From positions 4,083,501 to 4,147,500 of the forward strand of contig CP126204.1 of NCBI GenBank assembly GCA_030272155.1: a DNA stretch of 64,000 nucleotides, in the 5' to 3' direction. The position numbers and the translations under genes were made by a program. The notes under the pieces are model-generated. The model did no database searches and was not told where the DNA came from. It saw only the letters and a list, made by a program, of their open reading frames with translations. Of this stretch, positions 38,683 to 47,638 are shown piece by piece. Source of the stretch: Tetradesmus obliquus (taxonomy: Eukaryota > Chlorophyta > Chlorophyceae > Sphaeropleales > Scenedesmaceae). Position 1 is the stretch's first letter; the number at the start of each line of letters is the position of its first letter.

Positions 38683-38880
38683 AGGCTCATCGCGCGCATG
38701 CAGGACAGCCGCGCCAAGGCAGACGCCTACGAGGCCATTTCATGCCCCAGGGAGGCAGCCGAGGTGGCAGCTAAGCTGAGAGATGGGGACCTGTTGGCGC
38801 GCATCCAGGGCGCTGTGTCAGCCAACAGCCCTGCAGGCATTGCAATTGCACAGATACGCGAGCGCTTCCAAGGGCGCTGA
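27049..38880 (+). CDS. VPS16: VPS16, core subunit of HOPS/CORVET vacuolar tethering complexes
   Basis: Sixteen exons join in phase: 27049-27088, 27143-27275, 27694-27910, 28290-28640, 29086-29251, 30167-30414, 31038-31185, 32248-32452, 33363-33570, 34068-34309, 34666-34750, 35530-35718, 35939-36001, 36719-36831, 37752-37925 and 38685-38880. They encode 925 residues; relatives have about 840, the excess being Ala/Ser-rich inserts. The N-terminal beta-propeller part shows DTFYCQEHLYDLGWQDVDL, AAPFGGPLALMRD, SFLWEGGKLAGWGW, AVSPNGTFVALSCNDG and WCGVDAVALRWE. The helical C-terminal part shows YKPGSTSPAAQLLDA, GDPDLVYLVLFEA, ERDTGQSLFVGLSLAD, EARWYWVKLGALAAAHDW and RKSPIGWEPFL. By family it joins VPS18, VPS11 and VPS33 to tether membranes at late endosome and vacuole. 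Nearly every intron contains extra copies of its own boundaries, so exon choice at several places needs transcript data. Confidence 0.93.
27985..28028 (+). repeat. Copy of the end and donor of VPS16 exon 3
   Basis: The exon end (LELLLVDAAGK) with its donor at 27911 is repeated in intron 3 as CTGGTGGATGCGGCTGGGAA followed by AG|GTGTAC at about 28029. The offset is 118 bp. Confidence 0.8.
29252..29690 (+). repeat. Three tandem copies of the end and donor of VPS16 exon 5
   Basis: The 19 or so codons ending in RVMTSG and the donor are repeated after the exon. Donors start at 29252 (real), 29390, 29528 and 29678. Between copies lie TTGACCA-type repeats and an AG. Copies 2 and 3 can be read as 90-base cassette exons (29300-29389 and 29438-29527, phase 1 at both ends). 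Copy 2 differs from the exon by six silent and no replacement changes in 19 codons. Confidence 0.92.
30553..30663 (+). repeat. Copy of the end and donor of VPS16 exon 6, a possible cassette exon
   Basis: The segment HGLQMVSSTTSSLLRRVPDTLVQ repeats the exon 6 end and keeps its donor (CAG|GTGCGA at 30664), 249 bp after the real one at 30415. An AG at 30551-30552 would make a 111-base cassette exon, phase 0 at both ends and free of stops. Confidence 0.8.
30946..31004 (+). repeat. CTG microsatellite before VPS16 exon 7
   Basis: About 19 CTG units stand in the sense direction, about 35 bp before the exon 7 acceptor at 31037. Such tracts stand where a pyrimidine tract would be expected. Confidence 0.9.
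31186..31500 (+). repeat. Three tandem copies of the end and donor of VPS16 exon 7
   Basis: The coding segment ADKLLRQMAGHLAEAVEGC and its donor recur with donors starting at 31186 (real), 31288, 31392 and 31494, spaced 102-104 bp. The first three keep GTGAGA; the last has GTTGGG. The third copy has lost frame. Confidence 0.92.
31860..32247 (+). repeat. Three tandem copies of the acceptor and start of VPS16 exon 8
   Basis: The acceptor CGCAG or CTGCAG plus the codons for GLDLSKTRQ begin at 31872, 32000, 32124 and 32248 (real), spaced 128, 124 and 124 bp. After nine codons each copy enters a GCATGCAT repeat and then the intron. All four acceptors look usable. Confidence 0.93.
32453..33240 (+). 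repeat. Six tandem copies of the end and donor of VPS16 exon 8
   Basis: The exon end LREPEVGLPLTMPQLQALSL through VVVNR and its donor occur seven times, with donors starting at 32453 (real), 32589, 32717, 32845, 32973, 33107 and 33233 (period 126-136 bp). The first copy differs from the exon by eight silent and one replacement change in 27 codons. Two units can be read as in-frame cassette exons (32627-32716 and 33134-33232). Confidence 0.94.
33700..33990 (+). repeat. Copies of the end of VPS16 exon 9
   Basis: The segment from KISASPAVPDFALKEAL to AALAAHAQ is repeated at 33715-33823 without the original GTAAGG donor. A short remnant, ALAAHAQ, stands at 33963-33981. Confidence 0.85.
34400..34427 (+). 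repeat. Copy of the end and donor of VPS16 exon 10
   Basis: The exon 10 end (LVLFEAYR) and its donor at 34310 are repeated as a shorter piece ending GCATACAG|GTGCAG at 34427. Confidence 0.65.
34751..35060 (+). repeat. Copies of the end and donor of VPS16 exon 11
   Basis: The exon 11 part ATARKLFVKFTRLK with its donor GTGAGG recurs 114 bp downstream (donor at 34865). Two decayed copies lie near 34930-34947 and 35020-35045. Confidence 0.8.
35100..35529 (+). repeat. Three tandem copies of the acceptor and start of VPS16 exon 12
   Basis: The codons EPELLETLYVTQQLHQEAADL, preceded by an AG, begin at 35119, 35259, 35405 and 35530 (real). Over 23 codons the three copies differ from the real exon by ten silent and one replacement change in total. 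CTG tracts fill the spaces between units. Confidence 0.94.
36096..36718 (+). repeat. TGCC-type microsatellite mixed with copies of VPS16 exon 14 start
   Basis: The exon 14 start (KLERDTGQSLFVG) is repeated at about 36147 (AG lost), 36331, 36451 and 36593 before the real exon at 36719. The gaps are filled by TGCC/TGTC tetranucleotide repeats, which give false reading frames rich in Cys, Leu, Pro and Ala. Confidence 0.92.
37084..37751 (+). repeat. Five tandem copies of the acceptor and start of VPS16 exon 15
   Basis: The start KFAVPEARWYWVKLGALAAA with its CTGCAG or TTGCAG acceptor begins at 37084, 37217, 37347, 37482, 37617 and 37752 (real), period 130-135 bp. Unlike the exon 12 array, several copies here are broken by a stop or a frame change. 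Confidence 0.93.
37990..38345 (+). repeat. Copies of the end and donor of VPS16 exon 15
   Basis: ERKSPIGWEPFLQAAQKHGA through EVQAR and its donor recur, with the second donor (CAG|GTGGGC) at 38081, 155 bp after the real one at 37926. A decayed third copy may lie near 38275-38345. Confidence 0.85.
38540..38625 (+). repeat. Copy of the acceptor and start of VPS16 exon 16
   Basis: An acceptor CTGCAG and the codons LIARTPNSRAKADAYQAISC begin at 38551, 134 bp upstream of the real exon 16 start at 38685. Confidence 0.88.
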
Positions 38881-41014
38881 GGCATGCTCAAGGCGTCCGC
38901 ACGGGAAGAGGGTGAAGCGTGCTGTGTGATGCCAGCAGTGGTGGCGGTGGCAGCATGCTGGTAGCATGCCGTGTCTTGTGTTGGGTTGGTTGTCGGGCCA
39001 GGCAGCCCAGCTGGGGCTGAGCTGCTGGTCAACTTTGGCCCAAGTTGGTGATGGGGACCCGCTGGCGCGCATCCAAGGCGCTGTGTTAGCCAACAGCCCT
39101 GCTGGCATTGCCATTGCACAGATACAGGAGCGCTTCCAGGGGTGCTGAGGCAGGCTTACGTTGCAAGACTTGAACGCATAAAAACTAGTTGTGTGTACAA
39201 CGCCAGCCGCGGCTGAGGCTAACAGCGCGGCTCGTGTCCTGTTGCGGTTGCTAGTTGGACAGACGGTTTAACCGCCTGATCAGGTGCTTGTCATTCTTGA
39301 CTCAGAGGGCGGGTTCTGCTGCTGGCGCGCATCTAAGGCGCTGTGTCACCAGACAGCCCTGCAGGCATTGCCTTTTCGCAGATACGCAAGCGCTTCCAGT
39401 GGCGCTGCGTGGGGCTATTACACCCCAAGTCAAGGGTTGCTCCGGATTGAGGATATGTACTACTGCCTGCTACTATTGGTCAATGAACTTGCAAAATGGG
39501 CTGTGGCGCGGAGCCAGCAGCGGTTGAGGACGGTTTGTGCTGCTGAGCAGTGTGCTGCTTGTTTGACGCAACCTCAAAATCCTTGCAGGCTGCAACTTGC
39601 AGCAGGCGGAGTGCGACATGCTGTTTGTTTGTGTGACATGCTGTTTGTTTGTGTTGTGGCGACGCGCCGCAGCAGGCAGCAGTATTTGCCAGTGGCCCTT
39701 GGGGTGGCGTGTGGTTTCAGATCTGCATGCAAGCTTTCTGGTAACATAGCGCTTTGGTAGACAGCGCCATAGGCTGTGTGTTGCGAGGAAGCTACTGATG
39801 TTGTTGTTGGCCGTCTAGCTATGCACATGTGAGTATGCACTATGTTGTGTTATGCTTATGCTTGTAATGAATGCAAACGGCAACTTTCTTTATATGTTGG
39901 GTGCTGCCTCTGCACTTACTGGTGGTACCAGGCTGCTGTTGCACTGTGCAACGAATTCAGGCACTGCAGTGCCAGCTGGTGTTCGCAATAGGGAAGGTGG
40001 CACATAAGAGATTTGGTGCTCAAGGGTGTGCATTGTGTTTTGCAGTGCTCACTCTCCTTTTCTGGTCTCTGACCTTGTGTTCAACCTGTTGTGGCTCGTA
40101 CCATCGAAGATGGTGCCAGGACCCACATGTATCTATCCTCTCTCTCAAACAAACTGACACTGTCAGCACTACGATTGAGCCGTCAGCCTGCAGGCTGGCC
40201 ACTGATGCTTGTTGTGTACAGCGGGCGCTGTGCCGCCATACGCCAGCCTGTTTTGCGCCGCAAACGAGGCCAATTCATGTTCAATTTCCGGTAACCGCCT
40301 GGTGTGATCTTTGCAAAGCTGGACATTGACAGAAGGTATGAGATAATGCACCTGTTGCAAGCTGGCAATTGGCAATAGTTACTGAGTATGACAGGTCTGA
40401 GCTTCACAATCCGCTCCACTGGAAATTTTGTCATGAAGACACAACAATGACCGTCCTGTGCGGTCTCTAAGATAAATAATGCTGAGCACCGTCAAAGAAT
40501 GCCCAAAAAATACTGGACAAACAAAGGCAAGCTGTGCACCTTCATAGTCGCTAGCAGCAACAACTGCTGAACCAAGAGGAACGTGTCAAGTGCTGTTCAG
40601 GAGATGACACAACCTCAGGCAGTACCGCATTGCCAGCAACTGGCAATACAGTGGATTCCAACACAACCAGGCTGCAAGAAAGAAAGAAGAAAGAAGAAAT
40701 AAGCTTGCCAATCCTCAACGTCTTGTTGTGAAGACTCATGTTGCTGCTACTGCAGCAGCTGCTAGTCTATGCATGGCTGTGCAGCGTGCTGATGCTGCCT
40801 GTACTGGAACACGGTTCGGTCGTGTTACGCAGGCGTTCAAATGCTGTTGTATCGCACCCACCCTGTGTGCAACTGTGATCACCACTACATGCACCACTGT
40901 TCTCAGTGGTTTCCAAAGCAACCAACTCGTGTCTGCGCATGTATCAGCCGTAAATTGTAGTGCTGCTCCTTTCACAGCCACACCCAACACATTCTTGTGC
41001 TGTTCACTCCAAAT
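38881..41014. other. Gap between the convergent VPS16 and cysteine-rich genes
   Basis: The first 520 bp hold the VPS16 terminal copies. TGTAA at 39863-39867 may be the poly(A) signal for VPS16. A short GAAA/GAAG purine tract lies at about 40676-40700. I support no other gene here. Confidence 0.5.
39035..39405 (+). repeat. Two copies of the VPS16 terminal coding segment in the 3' flank
   Basis: The last 35 or so codons of VPS16 (DGDLLARIQGAVSANSPAG... to the stop) are repeated at 39041-39148, with stop TGA, and again in decayed form at 39320-39405. The duplication habit of this gene therefore reaches past its stop codon. Confidence 0.88.
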
Positions 41015-43872
41015 TCAAGGCTGCACAATGCGGCTGCTGGCAACCGACAGCGCCTCGCTTGCCTTCATTGCATTGATCACAGTGTGGCTGCCCACCAGGT
41101 CATTTCCAGATTTGAGGGCATAGCTGCCCGCAGAAACCTCAACAAAACCCCAGCAGGCAGCCGACATGTCACACGCCGCTGCTGTAGCAGCGCGGCTAGA
41201 TGCTGTCTGCAAGGTAACACTGTCAAAGGGCAGCACTGTGCTTGCTGCATAGCTGTGCTTCACATATAAGCCTGATGATACACTTTGGGCCCTCACTGTG
41301 CTGCTGCTGCTGCTACTTGTTGGGGCTGCATTGCCAAGGCCTGCAATACTGACAGAGGCCGCATGAGGCGCAGACAGGCCTGCAATCTGCACGCTTGCCA
41401 TCTGCACACTTGATGCAGACACATCCAGTGTGGGTGGCAGCTTGTAGTACACTGCACGGTCGCTGGGGCTGCCAGCAGTAGAGGGCGCAAACAGGAAGCA
41501 GCCAGGGGTGTAGTCGCCAGAGTTATCAGTGTAACGGAACTCAGCAAAGTGACAGGCCTCATTTTGTGTGCAGGCCTCTACGCAGCCGTCCAAGGTTGTG
41601 GCGGCATGGCTGGTGACGCCATTTGATTCAGAGGGAGTGACATAGCCGCTGAAGATTGAGGTGCCGGCAGAGGCATCCTGCAGGGTGAAGCACAGCAGCA
41701 GAGGGGCAGCACCATACATTCGTAAGCGCATGCATGTGTGTCAGGTTCGCTACAAAGGCTTTTTAAAGATTGTCAGCTGTGCAAGCTATGTCATGCGACA
41801 CTGCTACTGGTGGCTGCAAGTGTTGGTGCAACAGCAGGTAGAGCATGTGTGAACAGCAGCAAGTACGCTGACATCAATTACATCTAAAACATACACACAG
41901 AATGTGCATCACTTCTCACCAGCTGGACGTTGATGGGTGCGCACTGGTCAGCCGATGTGCTGCCTGGTGACACTGTTGTACTGCTGCTCACAAAGGCCAC
42001 CTGGGCTGCATATGTGAAGGTCTTGGAAGGGCACACAATGCACTCCCAGCTGCTGCGGCTGTTGCCATCCAAGGGGTTAGTAGATTGGCCGTCATTGAAG
42101 GATCCGCGGAGGCAAGCATCACACTGGCCGTATGCACTTGAGGTGCGCCCCTTGCCCCTGGTGCACACTGCAGATATCAGCAGCAGCGGAGCAGCAGCAG
42201 CAGCGGCAGCAGCAGCAGCAGCAGCAAGGGGTGTCAGTTATCTTTCATGGTATCCCACCACCACCACCACCATGTGATGCTGGGCATGCAATAGGATGTT
42301 TGACCTGTAGATGTACAGCAACGATGTCATGCTTTGCTATGCGACATGCCCCAACACACGACTATGTCGCCATCAGGCAGTCCTGTTTCTGTGAAAGGAA
42401 ACAGCACAACATGTGGCGTGCTAAGGACTTCCACCGCCTGCCACACAGCTGTACCAGCATCTCACCTGTGCACTGGCTGATGTCTGTGCTGCCAGCCTCC
42501 TCAGTAGCACTGCCAGCGGGGCACGCCACGCAGCGTGCAGCAGTGTCACTGTGCAGGTTCTGACTCTCGCTGTAGCGGCCAACAGGACACTCTGCCACCT
42601 CCAGCTGAGCCTGCTGCACAGCACTCATGCCAGCCACACCGACGTCATACCACTGCGCTGCAGCAGTGGCACCGGCCTGGTCAAACACGCCCAAACCGTC
42701 ACTGACAAAGCAGTCGGTGGCCGCAACTTGCTGCAAGGAGACAGCTGTTGTGGTGCGGCCGGCTGCGCAGGTCTGGCAGGGAAGCATCGAACCCCGGGCA
42801 CTCCAAGATCCCGGCGAGCACTGCAGCGCGACTTGGCCGGTCACGCCAAAGCCTTCGGGGTTGATGCAGGCTGCTGCTTCGTTGCGCTGTGCAGCGGTGA
42901 GGAATGGCTCTGTAATCATGTTGCGGCCGCAGGGCTTGCAGAAACTTGTGGTGAGGCCGTTAGTGTGTGCTGAAGTGCCATAGGTGTTTGGCGGGCAGTC
43001 GGCGGCCCGCAGCATGCTTGAAGAAAGTGAGGCGAGGGAGTAGTCCGTGGTGAGGCTCTGGCCGGCAGTGATGTCTGTGGCAAGGGAAAGGATGAAGGGG
43101 CAGCAGGGGCATGGGGCAGCTGTCAGTTGCTGCCAGGTATGCTGTTGGCAATGATGTGTGCATGTTGATGCCGGTTTTGTTCCCGGCATCACCACCAAAG
43201 CAGGCACATGCGCACAGCTAACTGCATTGCTACACGCAACACCTTGCTGCCCAAGAGCTATCCTTGTCAGGACATGGCATGCAGAAGAGGTAGCAATGCA
43301 GCGCTGCTGCCGCTGCTGCTGCTGCTGCCACCAACTCAAGGCTGCCGCAGTGCACTGCGCGCACAACACCTGCAACTATCAGCTGCCCCACTGCACCAAA
43401 GCAGCACTGCAATGCAGCATCACTTTTCTACTCACAGCACGCGTCAGGTGATGCAGCCACCAGCTCCACTGTGCTGTCCGCGGGGTGCAGGTTCTCCTTT
43501 GTAGGCTCCGACAAAACATTGGCTCCGCAGATCTGGCAATCCTTGACCCCATTTGGCGTAGTCGCCCAGCCCGATCGGTAGGTCCCAAACGTGCCAAAAG
43601 CAGCATCGATGCCATATGTTGCTGCAGCAATGCTGCTGGGGCACAGCAGCATCTGGCTGGCACCGGAAGAGGGCAGGTAGTATCCTGGCGGTGCTGCACA
43701 TGCGGACTTGGACTTGGAGGCAACAGCAGCAGTGGTGTAACCACCGCACGAGGAGCATGGGGTTGGCCCGCTGATCTGTCCGCCGGGCCAGTAGCTGCCG
43801 AAATCGCACTCGTCAGCGTTGTAGGCAAAACCGGCGGCGTCCCACTGCGCAAAGTAGCCGGCGAGGATGACT

Positions 43873-43922
<50 letters not shown>

Positions 43923-45014
43923 TTGCACAGATGGTCAGCAGCACATCTCCTGTACGGGATGAGGGTCTCCTGCACTGCCAGTGCGTGCGAGCAGAGCCAC
44001 TGCACGCTCTTGTCAAGCAGCATGGCTGACCAGGTTCTGAGCAGCATTTGACCAGCATATGACCAGCGTTTGACCAGTGTTTGACCAGTGCTTGACCAGC
44101 GTATAATTAGCGCAGACGCTGCATTAATGTACAGTGCAGCACAGTGCAGTTACAGCGCGGCTCACCTGTGCAGTCCTGGCGATGTGCAGAGCCTGCTGCA
44201 AGCGTACTGATGCCTGCCCCACATGTGCTGCAGCTGGTGGCTTGGGAGTAAGGCAGTGTGCCCTCGCGGTAAGTGCCCATAGGGCAGGGCTTCAGAGCAC
44301 CAGCATCATAAAACTTGCCGGGCGGCACCACTGCAGCAGCAGAGATGAGGTAAGCAAGGGTGGCAACCGCAGCAGCAGCAGCAGCAGCGGCAAGGGTGTG
44401 AGGTGACAAACGGGTCGACGTGATGTGTACATGATGCTGCACTCTAGCAGTGTGCTAACTTGGTTGCGGGCACCGAATCCTCGATGTGACGTGTCACACC
44501 ACAGTGCAGTGCCATGCAGTGTCCGCAACAACTGTGCGGCCTAGCAGCTTGCACAGGCAGATTGGCTACGCAGCACAAACGCAGGCAGCTGTGCATCACA
44601 CACAACACCGCACGACTCAGCAGTGTGTGTGGCAGCAAAGAGCCCTCACTTCACCCAGCACAGCACACTCACGGCAGGCGTACACGCTGTTTTCACATTA
44701 GAAGCAAGCGCAAGCACAGACGCGCTTTGCAGAGCAAAGCATGCAACTCTGATCCGCAGTGTTTTGAGGAGCAAGCACTGAGACCACTTCACTCACGGCA
44801 GTCGTTCACACTGTTGTGGTTGCTTGCTGCATCACCGACAGTAACCATGCCGCTAGGGCAGGCAGTGCAGGCGGTCAGGCGCGTGCCCCCCACGCTGTAC
44901 TTGTTGGCTGGGCAGACCACTCCAGTCTGGGTGCTGGCGTTGATAGCTTGCCCGGGGTTGATTGAGGCGATGCGGAAGCCAGGCCGGGCCACTGAGAGAG
45001 ATGAAGAAAGATAG

Positions 45015-45070
<56 letters not shown>

Positions 45071-46616
45071 CAGGCAAGCGGCACATGTTGGCAAGTTGTC
45101 TGTGTTGACACAGCAGCGGCACGCAGCATATGTATGAGTGCGCATGGCGATGGGGTGCAACCTTTTGCTCATGGGTTTGTAATCAAAGTCAAGCCTCTTC
45201 AAGAAGAGTTGCTGCTGTCAGGAAGCGGTATCTTGACACCAATGCACAGCATCCACAGCAGCAAGCATTGAGTGTGGCTCACCGCAGGACTGCAGGACAC
45301 AGCAGGACACTGCAGGACACAGCAGGACACTGCAGGACGCAGCAGGACACTGCAGAACGCAGCAGGACACCGCAGGACACTGCAGGACGCAGCAGGAAAC
45401 TGCAGGACACTGCAGGACACAGCAGCAAGCATTGATTGCGGCTTACCACACGACTGCCAGCTGGTTGCACGGTTGGTGGGGGTGGTCAGGGCATCCGCAA
45501 ATGGAGTGATGGACCTGTCGCATGCAAACTGGGTCCCACGTGCAGTGTCAGCCTCGTTTGCCTTCGAAACATACTTGGCGTTGACTCCTGCATGCAGCAA
45601 AACGCAGATGGTGCGCTACTCAAGATGTTGTAAACAGACGATTTTGTATGGCTCCTGTATTTTGAAGAACCAAGGTAACTGCATGTTGCGGCACAATGCA
45701 AGGCACATGCAATGGAGGGACTGGACACAGCACGGGGCATAGGATGTGGTGGAGCTGCACTGCAGCAGCTATGTCCAAGCAAACATGCTGCTGCAGGCAT
45801 CCAACTAGTGCAGCCGAGGGCCGCCCTGCAACTCTCTCCACACTGCGCTGGCAGCTTTTAAGGACAGCACGGGGCATAGGACAAGGTTGTGCTGCACTGC
45901 AGCAGTCATGTCACAGCAAACATGCTGCTGCAGGCATCCAACTAGTGCAGCAGGATGTTGCCACTATGCTTGCAGCATGCTTGCAGCCTTCTTGAGACTA
46001 CAGGTGTACCTCAGAGTGTTGCAGCCTGTGCTGCTGAGCTGCCGCAGCAGTGCTGCACAGAGCACACCACTCACCGGGACAGTAGTTTGCATAGCCGCAG
46101 TTGACGCAGGAGGCACCGTTGTCATACTTGCCAGGTGGACACACTGCAGCAGCAGCAACATCAGCAGCAGCAGCAGCAGCAAGATACTCAATGCAGTGTT
46201 GGTGTGCTGCAGGAATTCGGCAGTGCTGCAGCTGACGAACGTGAAGTGCAAGGTGTTGCTTGAAAAGGTCAAGGCATCACATCATACAAATGATCTGGAT
46301 AATCTGACCTGCAATGTGTTGGCAAACTAACCACCCACACTGAGCTAAGCAGCACGCGGGAGCACAGTGGCACGCTGCTGCGGTCTCCTGCTTTCCACTC
46401 ACCGCAAGCGCGACGATTGTTTTGCAGGATGTATGTAGACTGGCACGAGCTGCAGACAGCCACCGGGGCAGTAGCACTGCCCACGATTTGAGATGAGCAA
46501 CTGCCGGGCTTGCACTTGGGGATCTGAGTGCATGTGCTTTGCAGGAGTTCGCGAGCTTCTGCTATTCCTGCTAGGCAAACCAGCGCGACCAGAGCCACAT
46601 AGATGGTTCGCGCCAT
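41015..46616 (-). CDS. Secreted cysteine-rich protein with ephrin-receptor-like repeats
   Basis: Nine exons join in phase: 46616-46403, 46143-46075, 45587-45447, 44991-44797, 44330-44166, 43870-43436, 43074-42466, 42167-41920 and 41677-41015 (912 residues). The first exon begins with a clear signal peptide (MARTIYVALVALVCLAGIAEA). The body is a chain of modules of the pattern CPxGxY...CxxC, such as CPPGKYDNGASCVNCG, CPANKYSVGGTRLTACTACP and CPVGRYSES...CVACPAGS. These resemble the ephrin-receptor-like/GCC2-GCC3 cysteine-rich repeats common in algal surface proteins. The last exon has a PAN or WSC-like stretch (DGCVEACTQNEACHFAEFRY) and a Ser-rich tail without a membrane anchor. Exons 2 to 7 are all phase 1 at both ends, an arrangement suited to module shuffling. 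It likely acts in the cell wall or matrix; no ligand can be named. Confidence 0.87.
44030..44105. repeat. TTTGACCAG short tandem repeat in an intron
   Basis: Seven or so units close to TTTGACCAGC stand in intron 5 of the cysteine-rich gene. The same core occurs in VPS16 intron 5 (29260-29720) and in intron 2 of the CID gene (56705-56760 and 56920-56965, opposite orientation). Confidence 0.8.
45000..45070. repeat. CAG/CTG microsatellite before exon 4 of the cysteine-rich gene
   Basis: About 16 CAG units on the plus strand (CTG in the sense of the gene) stand about 25 bp upstream of the exon 4 acceptor. A similar tract at 43871-43919 directly abuts the exon 6 acceptor and supplies its CAG. Confidence 0.9.
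45270..45430 (-). repeat. Minisatellite with a copied donor in intron 3 of the cysteine-rich gene
   Basis: About seven units of 20 bp or half that length, built on CTGCAGGACACAGCAGGACA, lie between the real exon 3 donor (45446) and a copy of that donor, CCTGCG|GTGAGC near 45285. The sequence after both donors (CAATGCTTGCTGCTGTG) is shared, so the minisatellite sits inside a duplicated boundary. Confidence 0.82.
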
Positions 46617-47638
46617 GTCGTTATATGACAGTCGCTACAACCAGCAACTAAACTATTATATTGTTGAAGTCTGAGGACTTGAATGTTTGGTGTCAATGTG
46701 CTGTTCTTTTATACTCCAAACAGGAGGGCACGGCATATGCTTGCGGCAAAGCATGCCAGCCGGGCCGGGACCGGGAATCTACAATTGTCATGATGACATC
46801 AGTGCTAATCGAGAGCGCCATAGTATGCTTGCTAGATTAGTTCATCACAAAAGCTTTTGTGTGGCGCTAATACAGATGTGAATTTATTGCAATGTGAGGT
46901 ACCCAATGAGGTTTGGAGGTTGCATGTTCCCTCCTGCTGCATGTCCATTGGCTGCACTTTCAGGCCTGTTCGACTTCGCGCAGCTTCCCATCAGTGCATA
47001 ACGCTCTTTGTGATAATTTCTCAAGATCAGCTGGGTGTGTTACTTCCTTCTGCTGCCTGTGACGAGTGTGGCTTTGGGTAGGCTTGAAAAACAAGTTCTA
47101 TCTGGCCAAGCAGTGCTCTGGGAGAATGCTTGCGTCAGCTGCTGCTACTTGTTTTGTGACAAACAAGAGCCAGCACTGCAAAGTTTGCAGACATGAAGTT
47201 GGCAGCAATGCTGAAAAGCAGTCAAGACTGCTGGCTGCTGTGCGGTCAGCTGCACTGGCAAACTATAGTTGCTGTTGCTGTCGGTATGCCAAGGCAAGAG
47301 AGTCGCAAAGAGACAGTCCCAGGGGGACAGGATCCAGTAGTGTAAGGCCTTTACACAGCTAGGGTGCTCCGCAGAGCAGGAAACAACCAAGACAGTGGCT
47401 TCAGAAGCCAGAAGAACATCTCACAGGTGCCCGGAGGCATTCAAATTCTTCATACACTCGAATATACACGTGTATGGTACACCAAGCCCTCAAAAGCTCG
47501 AAAGGACAGCAGCCGAGACAGTGCTCTCAGCGCCAGACCAAAACCAGACCACACAACCACTCATCCACACCACACAAACACACCAGCTGACAGGAATCAC
47601 AGTGTGCTGAAGGTGACCCTAAGCAGCCATGCAGCTGC
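46617..47638. other. Intergenic: promoter of the cysteine-rich gene and 3' flank of LHCII copy 3
   Basis: This holds the 5' flank of the cysteine-rich gene and the 3' region of the LHCII gene, both on the minus strand. A TGTAA on the minus strand (plus 47351-47355) lies about 285 bp after the LHCII stop and is its likely poly(A) signal. I see no gene. Confidence 0.55.

Noticed and set aside
29252-39405. The boundary copies as an assembly or sequencing artefact
   Set aside because: Copies differ by many substitutions and small indels, have different periods in each intron, and are absent from neighbouring genes of like composition.
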